The notes beneath the pieces are model-generated. The model was not told where the DNA came from. It saw only the letters and a list, made by a program, of their open reading frames with translations, and made no database searches. Made by a program: the position numbers and the translations under genes. Positions 26,797 through 34,924 of a stretch of 36,032 bases of DNA are shown piece by piece; position 1 is the stretch's first letter, and every line of letters begins with the position of its first letter. Location of the stretch: NCBI GenBank assembly GCA_937934275.1, contig CALHAM010000096.1, positions 1 through 36,032 on the forward strand, given 5' to 3'. Source of the stretch: an uncultured Saprospiraceae bacterium (GTDB taxonomy: Bacteria; Bacteroidota; Bacteroidia; Chitinophagales; Saprospiraceae).

Positions 26797-26988
26797 CCTT
26801 AGGACTTTATTGGCCTTTAGTTTCTGAAGTTAGCGCAGATGCCTGCGGAAGGCAATGAAGTGTTTGCACTGAAAAACGCCCATCAAAGATGCTCACAGGG
26901 TTCTGCCCCTTTTAAAGTAAAACGAATGTTCGTGTCGCTTGAAAGTACCACCTTTGGTCTTTCGTCGCATACAATCCTTGGCCCAGCA

Positions 26989-27585
26989 ATGCTGACTCTG
27001 CGGATTTGGCTGTTTTCAAGCCTCATGTCTTCTTGGGCGTATACTCAGACGCTGTCGAGCGCACACACGCGCTGGCTCAACTCGTTTGTCGAGTGGGAGC
27101 TGTATGCCTTTACTTCAGATAGTATTGCCGAGGAAGAAGAGGAGGGCGAGGTGCCTCAAGAGGTGGTCTTTGGCGACCTAAAGTTGCGCTGGCTCATGAT
27201 GCGCGAGGACTGGACCGACTGGGAATTTACTACTCCTGAAGGGCGGGGCACCATTCGCCTAAAATGGAAAGACGACTTTACGCAGTGGGAGTTGCGCACG
27301 TACTCAGGCGCCGTGGTTACTATGCGCGCTTTGTGGCCCGACGATTTGACGGAGTGGCGGGTAACCGACAACAGTGTATCGCTCACGTTGCGCAGCCGTT
27401 GGAAGAACCTGTACAACGAATGGCGCGTAGACGACCCTGCGCGCGGAACATTCCACATGTACACCTTTTATGAAAATGACCCGCGCGATTGGGCCATCGA
27501 CGATCGGCTGCATGCTTCTGTTTCCATTCCGATAAAGGTGGCGCTGACGTTTTTGGTGCTTTTCCACTCTTCGCCGCGAATTTAA
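26989..27585 (+). CDS. Exported tryptophan-repeat protein of unknown function
   Basis: I do not recognise this gene. From the ATG at 26989 it encodes 198 residues beginning with a signal peptide (MLTLRIWLFSSLMSSWAYTQ); an ATG at 26839 would add 50 residues ahead of it. The mature part shows about six tandem units of 22-23 residues, each with a W-x6-W pair, as in RWLNSFVEWEL, KWKDDFTQWEL, LWPDDLTEWRV and RWKNLYNEWRV, the first and second units being separated by an acidic insert EEEEEGE. A last unit (FYENDPRDWAI) keeps only the second Trp. The strands between pairs (TIRLK, VTMRA, LTLRS, FHMYT) alternate polar and hydrophobic residues, suggesting a regular beta structure. It ends with a hydrophobic tail (KVALTFLVLFHS). 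Role unknown; periplasmic or surface location is inferred. Confidence 0.7.
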   Translation: MLTLRIWLFSSLMSSWAYTQTLSSAHTRWLNSFVEWELYAFTSDSIAEEEEEGEVPQEVVFGDLKLRWLMMREDWTDWEFTTPEGRGTIRLKWKDDFTQWELRTYSGAVVTMRALWPDDLTEWRVTDNSVSLTLRSRWKNLYNEWRVDDPARGTFHMYTFYENDPRDWAIDDRLHASVSIPIKVALTFLVLFHSSPRI

Positions 27586-27679
27586 GCTGTTTTTAGCACA
27601 AACTGTTATTTTGAGCAAAAGGAGCCAACAAACCCGTTCGCTTTCGCGTCTAAGGCATTGCAGAGAGCAGGCATCAAGA

Positions 27680-30445
27680 ATGTTCAAAAAAAAGAAGACA
27701 TACATGAGCAGATTAACCCTAATCGCAGCGGTACTATTGGTGTGGAGGAGTTACGCCGGTGCGCAACCCACCAATGACAACTGCAATACGCCCATCGTTC
27801 TGCCCAATGTGGCCAATTACTGCAGTGCACCGGCGCAGTATACCAATGTAGGCGCTACTCCTTCAGGCTATGGGCCGGCGACGTGCTTTGGTACGGCTAC
27901 CAACGACGTGTGGTTTTCCTTTGTCGCTCAGGCCACTGACGTTACGGTGGTGGTGCGCGGGGCAGCGCAACAAGCTCCAGGCGGCACTTTGCGCAACCCT
28001 CAAATAGCGCTCTACGCCGGCACTTGTGGCGGCACTATTAACCAGCTGGCTTGCCACAGCTCGACGAACAACACCCACATCGCCGAAATGAGCAAGAGCG
28101 GCTTGTTTGTCGGCACCACCTACCTTATTCGCGTGCAGGGCTTCAACAATGTCACCGGCACGTTCCAACTGTGCATCAACAATTTCAACCCGCCCGCCAT
28201 TCCGACCTCCGACTGTCCGACGGCGGCCTTGCTGTGCGACAAATCGCCCTTTGTGGTCAAGAGCGTAACGGGGGCCGGCAGCAACATCACCGAGCTGAAC
28301 GATGCCACTTGTTTCTTTGGCGGGGCGCCGTCTAACTACGAGAGCAACTCCACGTGGTTTGTCTGGATCTGCGACCAACCCGGCACTCTGACTTTCACGC
28401 TGACTCCTCTTAGCCCGCCCGACGATCTGGACTTTGTCGTTTATCGCCTGCCCAACGGGGTGGGCAACTGCCAAGGTAAACAGGTGGTGCGCTGTATGGC
28501 CAGCGGCGATTTCAATTTTCCTAGCCCTTGCATGGGACCAACGGGCCTGCGCGAGGGCGAAACGCGCACCAGCATACCGGCGGGATGCGGTTTTCAGAAC
28601 CCCACTACTTGGGCAGCGCCGCTCAACATGCAAGCGGGAGAAGTGTATGCTCTTTGCGTCAACAATTTCACTAGCAGCGGCAACGGCTTCTCCATCGAGT
28701 TTGGCGGTACGGGCACCTTCTTAGGGCCGCAGGCCAATTTCGTGGCCAACCCTTCGGCCATCTGCTTGGGAACACCCGTCGAATTTACCGATGCCTCCTC
28801 GTTTCCTCTGGGCAACATTACCCAGTACAGGTGGAGCTTTGGCTCCGACGCTGTGCCCACCAATGCAACGGGCCGCGGACCGCATTCGGTGGTCTTTTCT
28901 CAACCCGGGCTGCATCCTGTCGTGCTGCAGATAGAAACCAACTTGGGCTGCAAGGTTACGGCTATTCAAAACGTCCAGGTCTATCCCAACGTGGAGGTGG
29001 ATACCATTATCGCAGCGCCCGACTGCAACGGCGGCACCAATGGAGAAATTGTCATTACCAACATTCAAAAAGGAACGCCCCCCTACCTGTTCAGCTGGCG
29101 CGGAGGACCGTTCCTACCCGACAACACCTTGAAAGGTTTGCCAGTAGGCACTTATAACGTCGTTATTCGCGACGCCAACAACTGCGAGACCTCGCTCGAC
29201 ATAGAGGTGCGGGAAAAGGAATTGACCGTAGTTCCCGACATCCGAAAACCGCTGTGCACCGGCGATGCCAACGGGGTCATCACGCTCAACGTTACTAACG
29301 GGACGCCACCCTACCTCTTTGACTGGGGAGCGGGTTTTGTGCCCGACAACAGCCAGGGAGGTTTTGCAGCGGGCACTTATACCATCTTGGGCTTGGATGC
29401 TGAGTTGTGCAAGGGTACGTTTGTCGTTACCGTCACCGACAATCCGCCGCTAACGCTCCAGATGGACACTACTGACATCAGCTGCTACGGGGCAAACGAT
29501 GGTGTGGGCATCGCCCTGCCCGCCGGTGGCGTGGGCAGCTACACCTATCGGTGGAGTCAGAACAGCACCACTAACTCTGCTGAGGCCTTAGGCCCGGGCC
29601 AGTATTTTGTTACTGTGGCCGACGGCAACGGCTGCACCGTAGTGGGCGGTGTCTTCATCCGGGAGCCAGAGCGCATTCGCCTTCAGCTCGTCAGTACGAC
29701 AGATCTGCGCTGCAATGGCTTACCCGAAGGCGTCATTCGCTTGTCGGTCGAAGGGGGGCGAACGCCCTACGTTTTTTGGGTGGATGGCCGCCCACCCGCG
29801 CCTTCGCCGCAATTGGAGGGGTTGCTGGCCGGCGATTACTGGGTCAAAGTGCGCGACGGCAGCGGCTGTACGGACTCCATCTTTGCTACCCTCTACCAGC
29901 CCCCACCGCTGTGGGTAGATGCTCAGCCCAGCGACATCACGCTGGACCTGGGCTACGCCGAACAGGTGTACACCATCACTGCGCCGCCCGGCAGGCCCGT
30001 TTCGTTCACCTGGACACCGCCGCTGGGGCTTAGCTGCGCTGACTGCCCCGCCCCCAACCTCGTAGCCATCCAAAACACTACGTACGTCGTGCAAATCACC
30101 GACGAAGACGGCTGTGTAGCCTTTGATTCGGTGCGCCTCGTCGTTCGCGACGAGCGCCCCATCTACGTGCCCAACGTTTTTGCGCCAGACAGGGCCTATC
30201 CCAACAGTCATTTCACCCTCTTCGGTGGCCCAGCCGCCGTTAGCATCGACCTGTTGCGCATCTACGACCGATGGGGCAGCCTCGTCTTCGAAACGCGCAA
30301 TATCCCGCTCAACGACCCTTATTTAGGTTGGGATGGGCGCTTCCGCGGTCAACTTGTAGACGGGGTATTTGCGTTCTACGCTTTGGTGCGCTTTGTGGAC
30401 GAGCGACAAATACCATACGAAGGCAGCGTGACTGTAGTGCGGTAG
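27680..30445 (+). CDS. SprB-repeat adhesin with PKD domain and type B T9SS (CHU_C) tail
   Basis: A 921-residue surface protein. The ATG at 27680 begins MFKKKKTYMSRLTLIAAVLL, a signal peptide cleaved near AGAQ; an ATG at 27704 is a good alternative, and a TTG at 27611 is rejected. Order: two related Cys-rich beta-sandwich domains (about 25-165 and 170-345; NDNCNTP, DVWFSF, LIRVQGF, ALCVNNF), a PKD domain (about 350-440; YRWSFGSDAVP), four SprB repeats beginning near residues 447, 524, 600 and 676 (CNGGTNGEI, CTGDANGVI, CYGANDGVG, CNGLPEGVI, each with GTY/GQY/GDY-V-V-D/R), an Ig-like domain, and the CHU_C domain (829-921; YVPNVFAPD, YDRWGSLVFE, WDGRFRGQLVDGVFAFY). Such proteins act in adhesion or gliding. 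It may be co-transcribed with the downstream GNAT. Confidence 0.9.
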   Translation: MFKKKKTYMSRLTLIAAVLLVWRSYAGAQPTNDNCNTPIVLPNVANYCSAPAQYTNVGATPSGYGPATCFGTATNDVWFSFVAQATDVTVVVRGAAQQAPGGTLRNPQIALYAGTCGGTINQLACHSSTNNTHIAEMSKSGLFVGTTYLIRVQGFNNVTGTFQLCINNFNPPAIPTSDCPTAALLCDKSPFVVKSVTGAGSNITELNDATCFFGGAPSNYESNSTWFVWICDQPGTLTFTLTPLSPPDDLDFVVYRLPNGVGNCQGKQVVRCMASGDFNFPSPCMGPTGLREGETRTSIPAGCGFQNPTTWAAPLNMQAGEVYALCVNNFTSSGNGFSIEFGGTGTFLGPQANFVANPSAICLGTPVEFTDASSFPLGNITQYRWSFGSDAVPTNATGRGPHSVVFSQPGLHPVVLQIETNLGCKVTAIQNVQVYPNVEVDTIIAAPDCNGGTNGEIVITNIQKGTPPYLFSWRGGPFLPDNTLKGLPVGTYNVVIRDANNCETSLDIEVREKELTVVPDIRKPLCTGDANGVITLNVTNGTPPYLFDWGAGFVPDNSQGGFAAGTYTILGLDAELCKGTFVVTVTDNPPLTLQMDTTDISCYGANDGVGIALPAGGVGSYTYRWSQNSTTNSAEALGPGQYFVTVADGNGCTVVGGVFIREPERIRLQLVSTTDLRCNGLPEGVIRLSVEGGRTPYVFWVDGRPPAPSPQLEGLLAGDYWVKVRDGSGCTDSIFATLYQPPPLWVDAQPSDITLDLGYAEQVYTITAPPGRPVSFTWTPPLGLSCADCPAPNLVAIQNTTYVVQITDEDGCVAFDSVRLVVRDERPIYVPNVFAPDRAYPNSHFTLFGGPAAVSIDLLRIYDRWGSLVFETRNIPLNDPYLGWDGRFRGQLVDGVFAFYALVRFVDERQIPYEGSVTVVR

Positions 30446-30477
30446 CAAAACACGCTCACCTTTTCAAAAAAACACCC

Positions 30478-31026
30478 ATGCTCTTTGAGCTTGACATCAG
30501 TGTTGATCTGCGCCTGCGACAGCTGAAGGAGGAGGACTTTCCCGCCATCGTCGAATGCCTCAACGACAAGGACATCGCCCAAAACACGCGCAGCATACCG
30601 CACCCCTACACCTTCCAAGACGCGCTGGACTTTTAGGAGAAGCGAAAAGAGGCCTACGAAAAAGCCGGCGGCGCCCCCAGCCATTGGGTGATCGAGCACC
30701 GCCAACACGGTTTAGTGGGCACCATCGCGGTCTTCTTTAAATACGGCATCGAAAGCCATCGCGACGAAATCGGCTACGTGATAGGCCTCCCCTGGCGTGG
30801 GCGCGGCTATGCTACGGCAGCTGTGCAGGCGCTAACGGCGATGCAGTTCGAAACGCGGCCTCAGCTCGTGCGGATGGAAGCCTGGGTTTACGCCCACAAC
30901 CCCGCCTCTAAGCGCGTCCTGGAAAAAGCCGGATACGCTACGGAGGGCTACTGCCGCTCTTGTTACTTAAAGAACGGCCAATTGTTGGACGCCTGGCTCT
31001 TAGCGCGCCTGCGCGGAGATCGATGA
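30478..31026 (+). pseudogene. GNAT acetyltransferase interrupted by an in-frame TAG
   Basis: The frame from ATG 30478 encodes the first 52 residues of a RimJ/RimL-like GNAT (LRLRQLKEEDFPAIVECLND), meets TAG at 30634-30636, and then continues in the same frame to 31026 with the whole acetyl-CoA-binding core (IGYVIGLPWRGRGYATAAVQAL, and NPASKRVLEKAGYATEGYCR). The reading frame is undisturbed, so a single base change (for example TTG or TGG to TAG) explains it. Genes nearby use TAG as a normal stop, so recoding is unlikely. The options are a recent pseudogene, a sequencing error, or a shortened product reinitiating at a GTG at 30688 which would lack the first strands. Family substrate is unclear. 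Confidence 0.75.
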
Positions 31027-31379
31027 CGGATTGCGCATGAATTTTGGCGGCTGAAGGGGCAGACAAACTCCAAAAGAATGGCCCAACGCTTCGGAGCGAA
31101 ATGAGCAACAGGCTTTGAGCCATGTCTAAACCGATTTCTACGCGAGGCAGATAAACAACCTTGCTTCCATCCTTTTGGGAGCCGCCTAGGCAGGGCGAGT
31201 TTGAAGCCAACTCCAGGAGATAGCGCCTTGTGCTCAGAAGGCCTTCCGCTCAACGTCTCATCAAGACCGATAAAGCGGTATTGAAGGTGTTTTTATACTT
31301 TTAGTCAGCCGACAGCAGTTTCATCCCTCAGTTTTTCCTGTTCTTTGTGCGGTACAATTCAATTATCATCCGAGTTACT
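31027..31379. other. Intergenic region before moxR
   Basis: About 350 bases with no gene I can support. Open frames on the minus strand here overlap the acetyltransferase and have no domain-like content. TACTTTTA at about 31306-31313 is one mismatch from TAnnTTTG and could be the promoter of the MoxR operon, with TTG 12 bases upstream. No strong hairpin was seen. Confidence 0.4.
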
Positions 31380-32375
31380 ATGCCGCCACTTGCTGATGTA
31401 GAAGCCCTCAACCGAGCCATTGAGGCCGAGCGCGCTTTTATTGACCGCCTTTGGGAAGCGACGGGCCAAGTCATCGTCGGCCAGTCGCACATGCTCGAGC
31501 GCCTGCTCATTGGTCTGCTCACCAAAGGGCATATTTTGCTCGAAGGCATGCCCGGTTTGGCCAAAACGCTGGCCATCAAAACACTGGCCCAGGCGGTGGA
31601 CGCCCGCTTTAGCCGTATTCAGTTCACCCCTGACTTACTGCCTGCCGACGTAGTGGGCACGATGATCTACAACCCGGCAAAAGCCGAGTTTGCGGTGCGC
31701 CAAGGGCCAATCTTCGCCAACTTTGTGTTGGCCGATGAGATTAACCGCGCTCCGGCTAAAGTGCAAAGCGCCCTGCTGGAAGCTATGCAAGAGCGCCAAG
31801 TAACTATTGGCAACGACACCTTTCGCTTGCCCGAACCCTTCTTGGTGTTGGCTACTCAAAACCCCATTGAACAAGAGGGCACCTATCCGCTGCCCGAAGC
31901 TCAAGTGGACCGCTTTCTGTTAAAAGTCAAGATTGGCTACCCTAACCAAGACGACGAGCGCCTCATTGTGCGTCGCTACCTCAACGGCGAGTCGCCCGAG
32001 GTGAAAAAAGTAGTTTCTACGGAGACCTTGCTGAAGGCGCGCGAAGCCGTCAAGAAGGTCTTGCTCAGCGAGAAAATAGAGCAGTACGTGCTGGACATCA
32101 TCTTCGCCACCCGCGAGCCGGCCCGCTTCGGGCTTCCTCAAATGGCACCGCTCATCAGCTATGGCGCTTCTCCTCGGGCTAGTCTGGCTTTAGCACAGGC
32201 TTCGCGTGCGCTGGCTTTCATTCGAGGGCGCGGCTTTACCACCCCCGACGATGTGCGCGAGGTGTGCTTGGACGTGTTGCGCCACCGCATTGGGCTGACT
32301 TACGAAGCCGAAGCCGAAGGCATAGCTCAGGAGGGCATCGTTGAGCGCATCCTTCAAACCATACCCATACCATGA
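31380..32375 (+). CDS. MoxR-type AAA+ ATPase
   Basis: A 331-residue cytosolic ATPase of the MoxR family, chaperone-like enzymes that act with VWA- or DUF58-domain partners. The ATG at 31380 is preferred to an in-frame GTG at 31347 because the conserved part begins shortly after. Visible are GQ in QVIVGQ (about 30-35), Walker A GMPGLAKT (56-63), Walker B FVLADEIN (115-122), the sensor-1 ATQNP (158-162), the R-finger region EAQVDRFL (173-180) and a C-terminal lid (PDDVREVCLDVLRHRI). It overlaps the DUF58 gene by 4 bases (ATGA), so the two are translationally coupled. Confidence 0.93.
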   Translation: MPPLADVEALNRAIEAERAFIDRLWEATGQVIVGQSHMLERLLIGLLTKGHILLEGMPGLAKTLAIKTLAQAVDARFSRIQFTPDLLPADVVGTMIYNPAKAEFAVRQGPIFANFVLADEINRAPAKVQSALLEAMQERQVTIGNDTFRLPEPFLVLATQNPIEQEGTYPLPEAQVDRFLLKVKIGYPNQDDERLIVRRYLNGESPEVKKVVSTETLLKAREAVKKVLLSEKIEQYVLDIIFATREPARFGLPQMAPLISYGASPRASLALAQASRALAFIRGRGFTTPDDVREVCLDVLRHRIGLTYEAEAEGIAQEGIVERILQTIPIP

Positions 32376-33256
32376 CTTCGAACGAACTGCTCAAGAAAGT
32401 GCGTAAAATTGAGATTAAAGCGCGCGGCCTGAGCAGCCACCTGTTTACGGGCGGCTATCACAGCGCCTTCAAAGGGCGCGGCATGTCGTTCAGCGAAGTG
32501 CGCCTGTATTATCCGGGCGATGACGTGCGCAATATTGACTGGAACGTAACCGCTCGCGCGGGTGAGCCTTACGTCAAAGTCTTCGAAGAGGAGCGCGAAA
32601 ACACCGTTATGTTGCTGGTAGACGTTAGCGGCTCCGCTGTCTTCGGTAGCCACAGTCAATTTAAAGAGGAATACCTCACCGAACTGTGCGCCGTCTTGGC
32701 GTTTTCGGCTATCGCCAACAACGATAAGGTGGGGGTCATGCTTTTTTCTGACCGCATCGAGTTGTTCATCCCGCCCAAAAAGGGCAAGCAGCACATCCTG
32801 CGCATCATTCGCGAAATCTTGTTGGCTCGGCCCAAAGGGCGCCATACCGACCTAGGGCTGGCCCTGCGCTTTGTGCACAACGTACTCAAAAAGCGCAGCG
32901 TGTGCTTTGTGCTGTCCGACTTTTTGGCTTCGGGCTACGAGGAGGCCCTGCGCATTGTAGCGCGGCGCCACGACTGCATTGGCATTCACTGTTGGGACGT
33001 GCTGGAACGCGACCTGCCCGACGTGGGCGTGCTGCGCGTAGCTGACGCCGAAACAGGCGAACAAATCTGGGTGGATACCACCAGCGGCCAACTGCGCCGC
33101 CAATATCGGCAGACCTTTGAAGCGCATCGGGCGAATACGCAGGCACTTTTTCGGCGCGCCAGTGCCGACTTTCTCAGCCTGTGTACCGACCAGCCCTATG
33201 TGCGCGAATTGCTTCAATTCTTTGCCCGTAGGTCAAAAGTGGTGGCGCATGGGTAG
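32372..33256 (+). CDS. DUF58 domain protein
   Basis: A 294-residue cytosolic protein with the classic DUF58 block: GRGMSFSEVRLYYPGDDVR (36-54), NIDWNVTARAGEPYVKVFEEERE (split here: DIDWN-like and EPYVKVF), and a VWA-like metal site LLVDVSGSAVFG with Asp84, Ser86 and Ser88. A later VLSDFLASG (about 180) closes the Rossmann-like fold. It is the normal partner of MoxR in the moxR-DUF58 pairs known to take part in periplasmic or envelope protein maturation. Start at the ATG overlapping the moxR stop; its own stop overlaps the next start by 8 bases. Confidence 0.93.
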   Translation: MTSNELLKKVRKIEIKARGLSSHLFTGGYHSAFKGRGMSFSEVRLYYPGDDVRNIDWNVTARAGEPYVKVFEEERENTVMLLVDVSGSAVFGSHSQFKEEYLTELCAVLAFSAIANNDKVGVMLFSDRIELFIPPKKGKQHILRIIREILLARPKGRHTDLGLALRFVHNVLKKRSVCFVLSDFLASGYEEALRIVARRHDCIGIHCWDVLERDLPDVGVLRVADAETGEQIWVDTTSGQLRRQYRQTFEAHRANTQALFRRASADFLSLCTDQPYVRELLQFFARRSKVVAHG

Positions 33257-34271
33257 GGCTTCGACAACTGGGCAATTCGGCAAGCAAAGGCCGCGCAACA
33301 GCGGCAAGCCAAACAGCAACTCGGCGTGGCTCGGCCTTGGGGCGAGATACCTTGCCAAGGCGCTGCTGTTATGGACGCTGGGTAGCGGCATCCCCCTAAT
33401 GCTGGCAGCACAAGTGCGGGCCTTGGCCAGCTTCGACCGTTCAAGCGTGGAAGCGGGTGACACCGCTGTCTTGCGCGTACAGGTGTCGGGGGTGCAGGCG
33501 GCTCCGCAGCGCGTCAATATGGCCGTGTGGTTGCCTGCACTCGCTGCCGATGACATCCGCCCGCCCTCGCCTTGGCGGCGCATAGGCGAGTACTGGGTGC
33601 AGACTATGGCCATCGTTTTGCTCGACACTGGGTGCCTCACGTTCCCCCCGTTGCCCGTGGTACTCCAAGTAGGCGACCCCGTACTGACCAACCCACTGGC
33701 CATTACTGTAACCGCGCCGCACGCACCGGCTAATTTGGAAGCAATGGCGCCTATTCGAGACATTTACCGACAGCCTACTCCACTGTGGTACGACTATTGG
33801 CCTGCGGCTGCTATCTTGGCGCTCGCTGCCGCCTTTTGGCTGTGGCGCGAACGCCGCAAGCGCACCTCGCCCCCCTCGCCCGCTCCCTCACAGCCTCCCC
33901 GCCCCTCGCCAACAGCAATCGCCTTGCAAAAATTAGAAACTCTCGCTCGGGAAAAACCCTGGACGCAACCTCAGCGCATCGGTGAATACTATGCTGCGCT
34001 CAGCTGGATTGTGCGCGAGTTCTTAGAGCAAGAGTATAAGATCCCGGCCTTGGAACAAACAACAGCAGAAATCGCTTGCAACCTGGAGAAAACCTCTTTT
34101 CCCGAACCGCTTCGCCCCGACGTACAGCGTCTACTGCAGCAAGCCGATTGGGTGAAATTCGCCGACGCTCAGCCCCCTGAAAAATACCACGAGCAATGGC
34201 TGCACACGGCCCGACGCATCTGTGAAACACAAGCGCCCGAGACGAAGGCCAACGAGAAGACACCCCCATAA
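33249..34271 (+). CDS. BatD-like membrane protein
   Basis: A 340-residue protein with a hydrophobic export segment (about 34-54), an Ig-like periplasmic domain (about 56-160; VEAGDTAVLRVQVSG, LLDTGCLTFPPLPVVLQ), the block APIRDIYRQPTPLWYDYWP (167-185), one membrane helix (183-199), and a cytoplasmic C-terminal part (about 215-325; helical, EYYAALSWIVREFLEQEYKIP). This layout is the one I know for the gene that follows DUF58 in Bacteroidota bat-type operons, here called BatD-like. The ATG at 33249 overlaps the DUF58 stop; an open frame from 33117 is rejected as out-of-frame reading of the DUF58 gene. Function is unproven; it probably links the ATPase module to the membrane. Confidence 0.75.
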   Translation: MGRASTTGQFGKQRPRNSGKPNSNSAWLGLGARYLAKALLLWTLGSGIPLMLAAQVRALASFDRSSVEAGDTAVLRVQVSGVQAAPQRVNMAVWLPALAADDIRPPSPWRRIGEYWVQTMAIVLLDTGCLTFPPLPVVLQVGDPVLTNPLAITVTAPHAPANLEAMAPIRDIYRQPTPLWYDYWPAAAILALAAAFWLWRERRKRTSPPSPAPSQPPRPSPTAIALQKLETLAREKPWTQPQRIGEYYAALSWIVREFLEQEYKIPALEQTTAEIACNLEKTSFPEPLRPDVQRLLQQADWVKFADAQPPEKYHEQWLHTARRICETQAPETKANEKTPP

Positions 34272-34421
34272 CAGCCTCCGGAGGGCTCTACTGCCCATCG
34301 ACTCGCATCTGCTGTTATGGCTTTGAACGGCGGACAATGGCTCAACAAAAAACACCGTCCTCGTGCCGCCTCCGCTTAAAAAAGACCTCTTTCCTTAGTA
34401 AAGCTATTCGGCCAACACGAC

Positions 34422-34847
34422 ATGCTCGAAACAACAGTACGCCTCTCCCCTCCGCTGTTGCTCGCCGCTGCAGTATCTCTCGTCATCGCAGCCTTCCTCG
34501 CCTGCAATAGCACCCCCTGCTCGCCCCCCTATGGCACCTGGGAAGCCGAAGAAGGGCACCTCTGGGTCATCCTGCCCGATGGCAGAATGCTTTGGATTAT
34601 GCGTTTCGGCAGCCAGTTCGACACAGTGCACCTGTCGTACCGCTACCGTTGTTCTCAGACGCCTGCAACCCTTGACCTGCATGACTTCGACGGTGGCCCT
34701 TGGCAAGGCAAAGTCCTCTATGGCCTCTTTGAGCGCACCAGCGATACCTCCTTCCGCTTTTGCACTGCTGCCGGCACGGATCCCTCCGCGCGTCCGGCAT
34801 ATTTTGACCAAACGGAAACCGTGCGTTTCTTTCGAAAGAAACCCTAA
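34422..34847 (+). CDS. Small lipoprotein resembling TIGR03067
   Basis: A 141-residue predicted lipoprotein: MLETTVRLSPPLLLAAAVSL, then the lipobox FLAC with Cys28. The mature part resembles the TIGR03067 pattern: GTWEAEEGHLWVILPDGRM, PATLDLHDFDGGPWQGK, LYGLFERTSDTSFRFCTAAG and RPAYFDQTETV, a beta-rich fold of unknown role. It lies 150 bases after the BatD-like gene and may or may not share its transcript; no clear -7 box was seen in the gap. It converges on the TonB receptor gene. Confidence 0.7.
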   Translation: MLETTVRLSPPLLLAAAVSLVIAAFLACNSTPCSPPYGTWEAEEGHLWVILPDGRMLWIMRFGSQFDTVHLSYRYRCSQTPATLDLHDFDGGPWQGKVLYGLFERTSDTSFRFCTAAGTDPSARPAYFDQTETVRFFRKKP

Positions 34848-34855
34848 GGACCGCA

Positions 34856-34891
34856 AAGGCTCAGCGAGCATTACACAGCCCGCTGAGCCTT
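34856..34891. terminator. Hairpin between lipoprotein and TonB receptor genes
   Basis: AAGGCTCAGCG (34856-34866) and CGCTGAGCCTT (34881-34891) form a perfect 11-bp stem with a 14-base loop, centred between two convergent genes. No T-run follows on either strand, so it is a likely but unproven bidirectional terminator. Confidence 0.6.
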
Positions 34892-34924
34892 CTGCAGCGT
34901 CAATCGTTTGCAAAAGTGGCGCGC

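Noticed and set aside
29019-29900. Tandem SprB-like repeats in DNA, considered as a CRISPR or direct-repeat array.
   Set aside because: The units are similar only at the protein level, and the DNA repeats are diverged and in one reading frame.
30636-30688. Stop-codon reassignment (TAG read as an amino acid) to explain the GNAT.
   Set aside because: Several intact neighbouring genes end in TAG, for example the MFS, PASTA, TPR and DUF58 genes.
33117-33248. An in-frame upstream extension of the BatD-like gene inside DUF58.
   Set aside because: It reads the DUF58 gene out of frame and gives composition unlike a protein. The ATG at 33249 overlapping the DUF58 stop fits normal operon structure.
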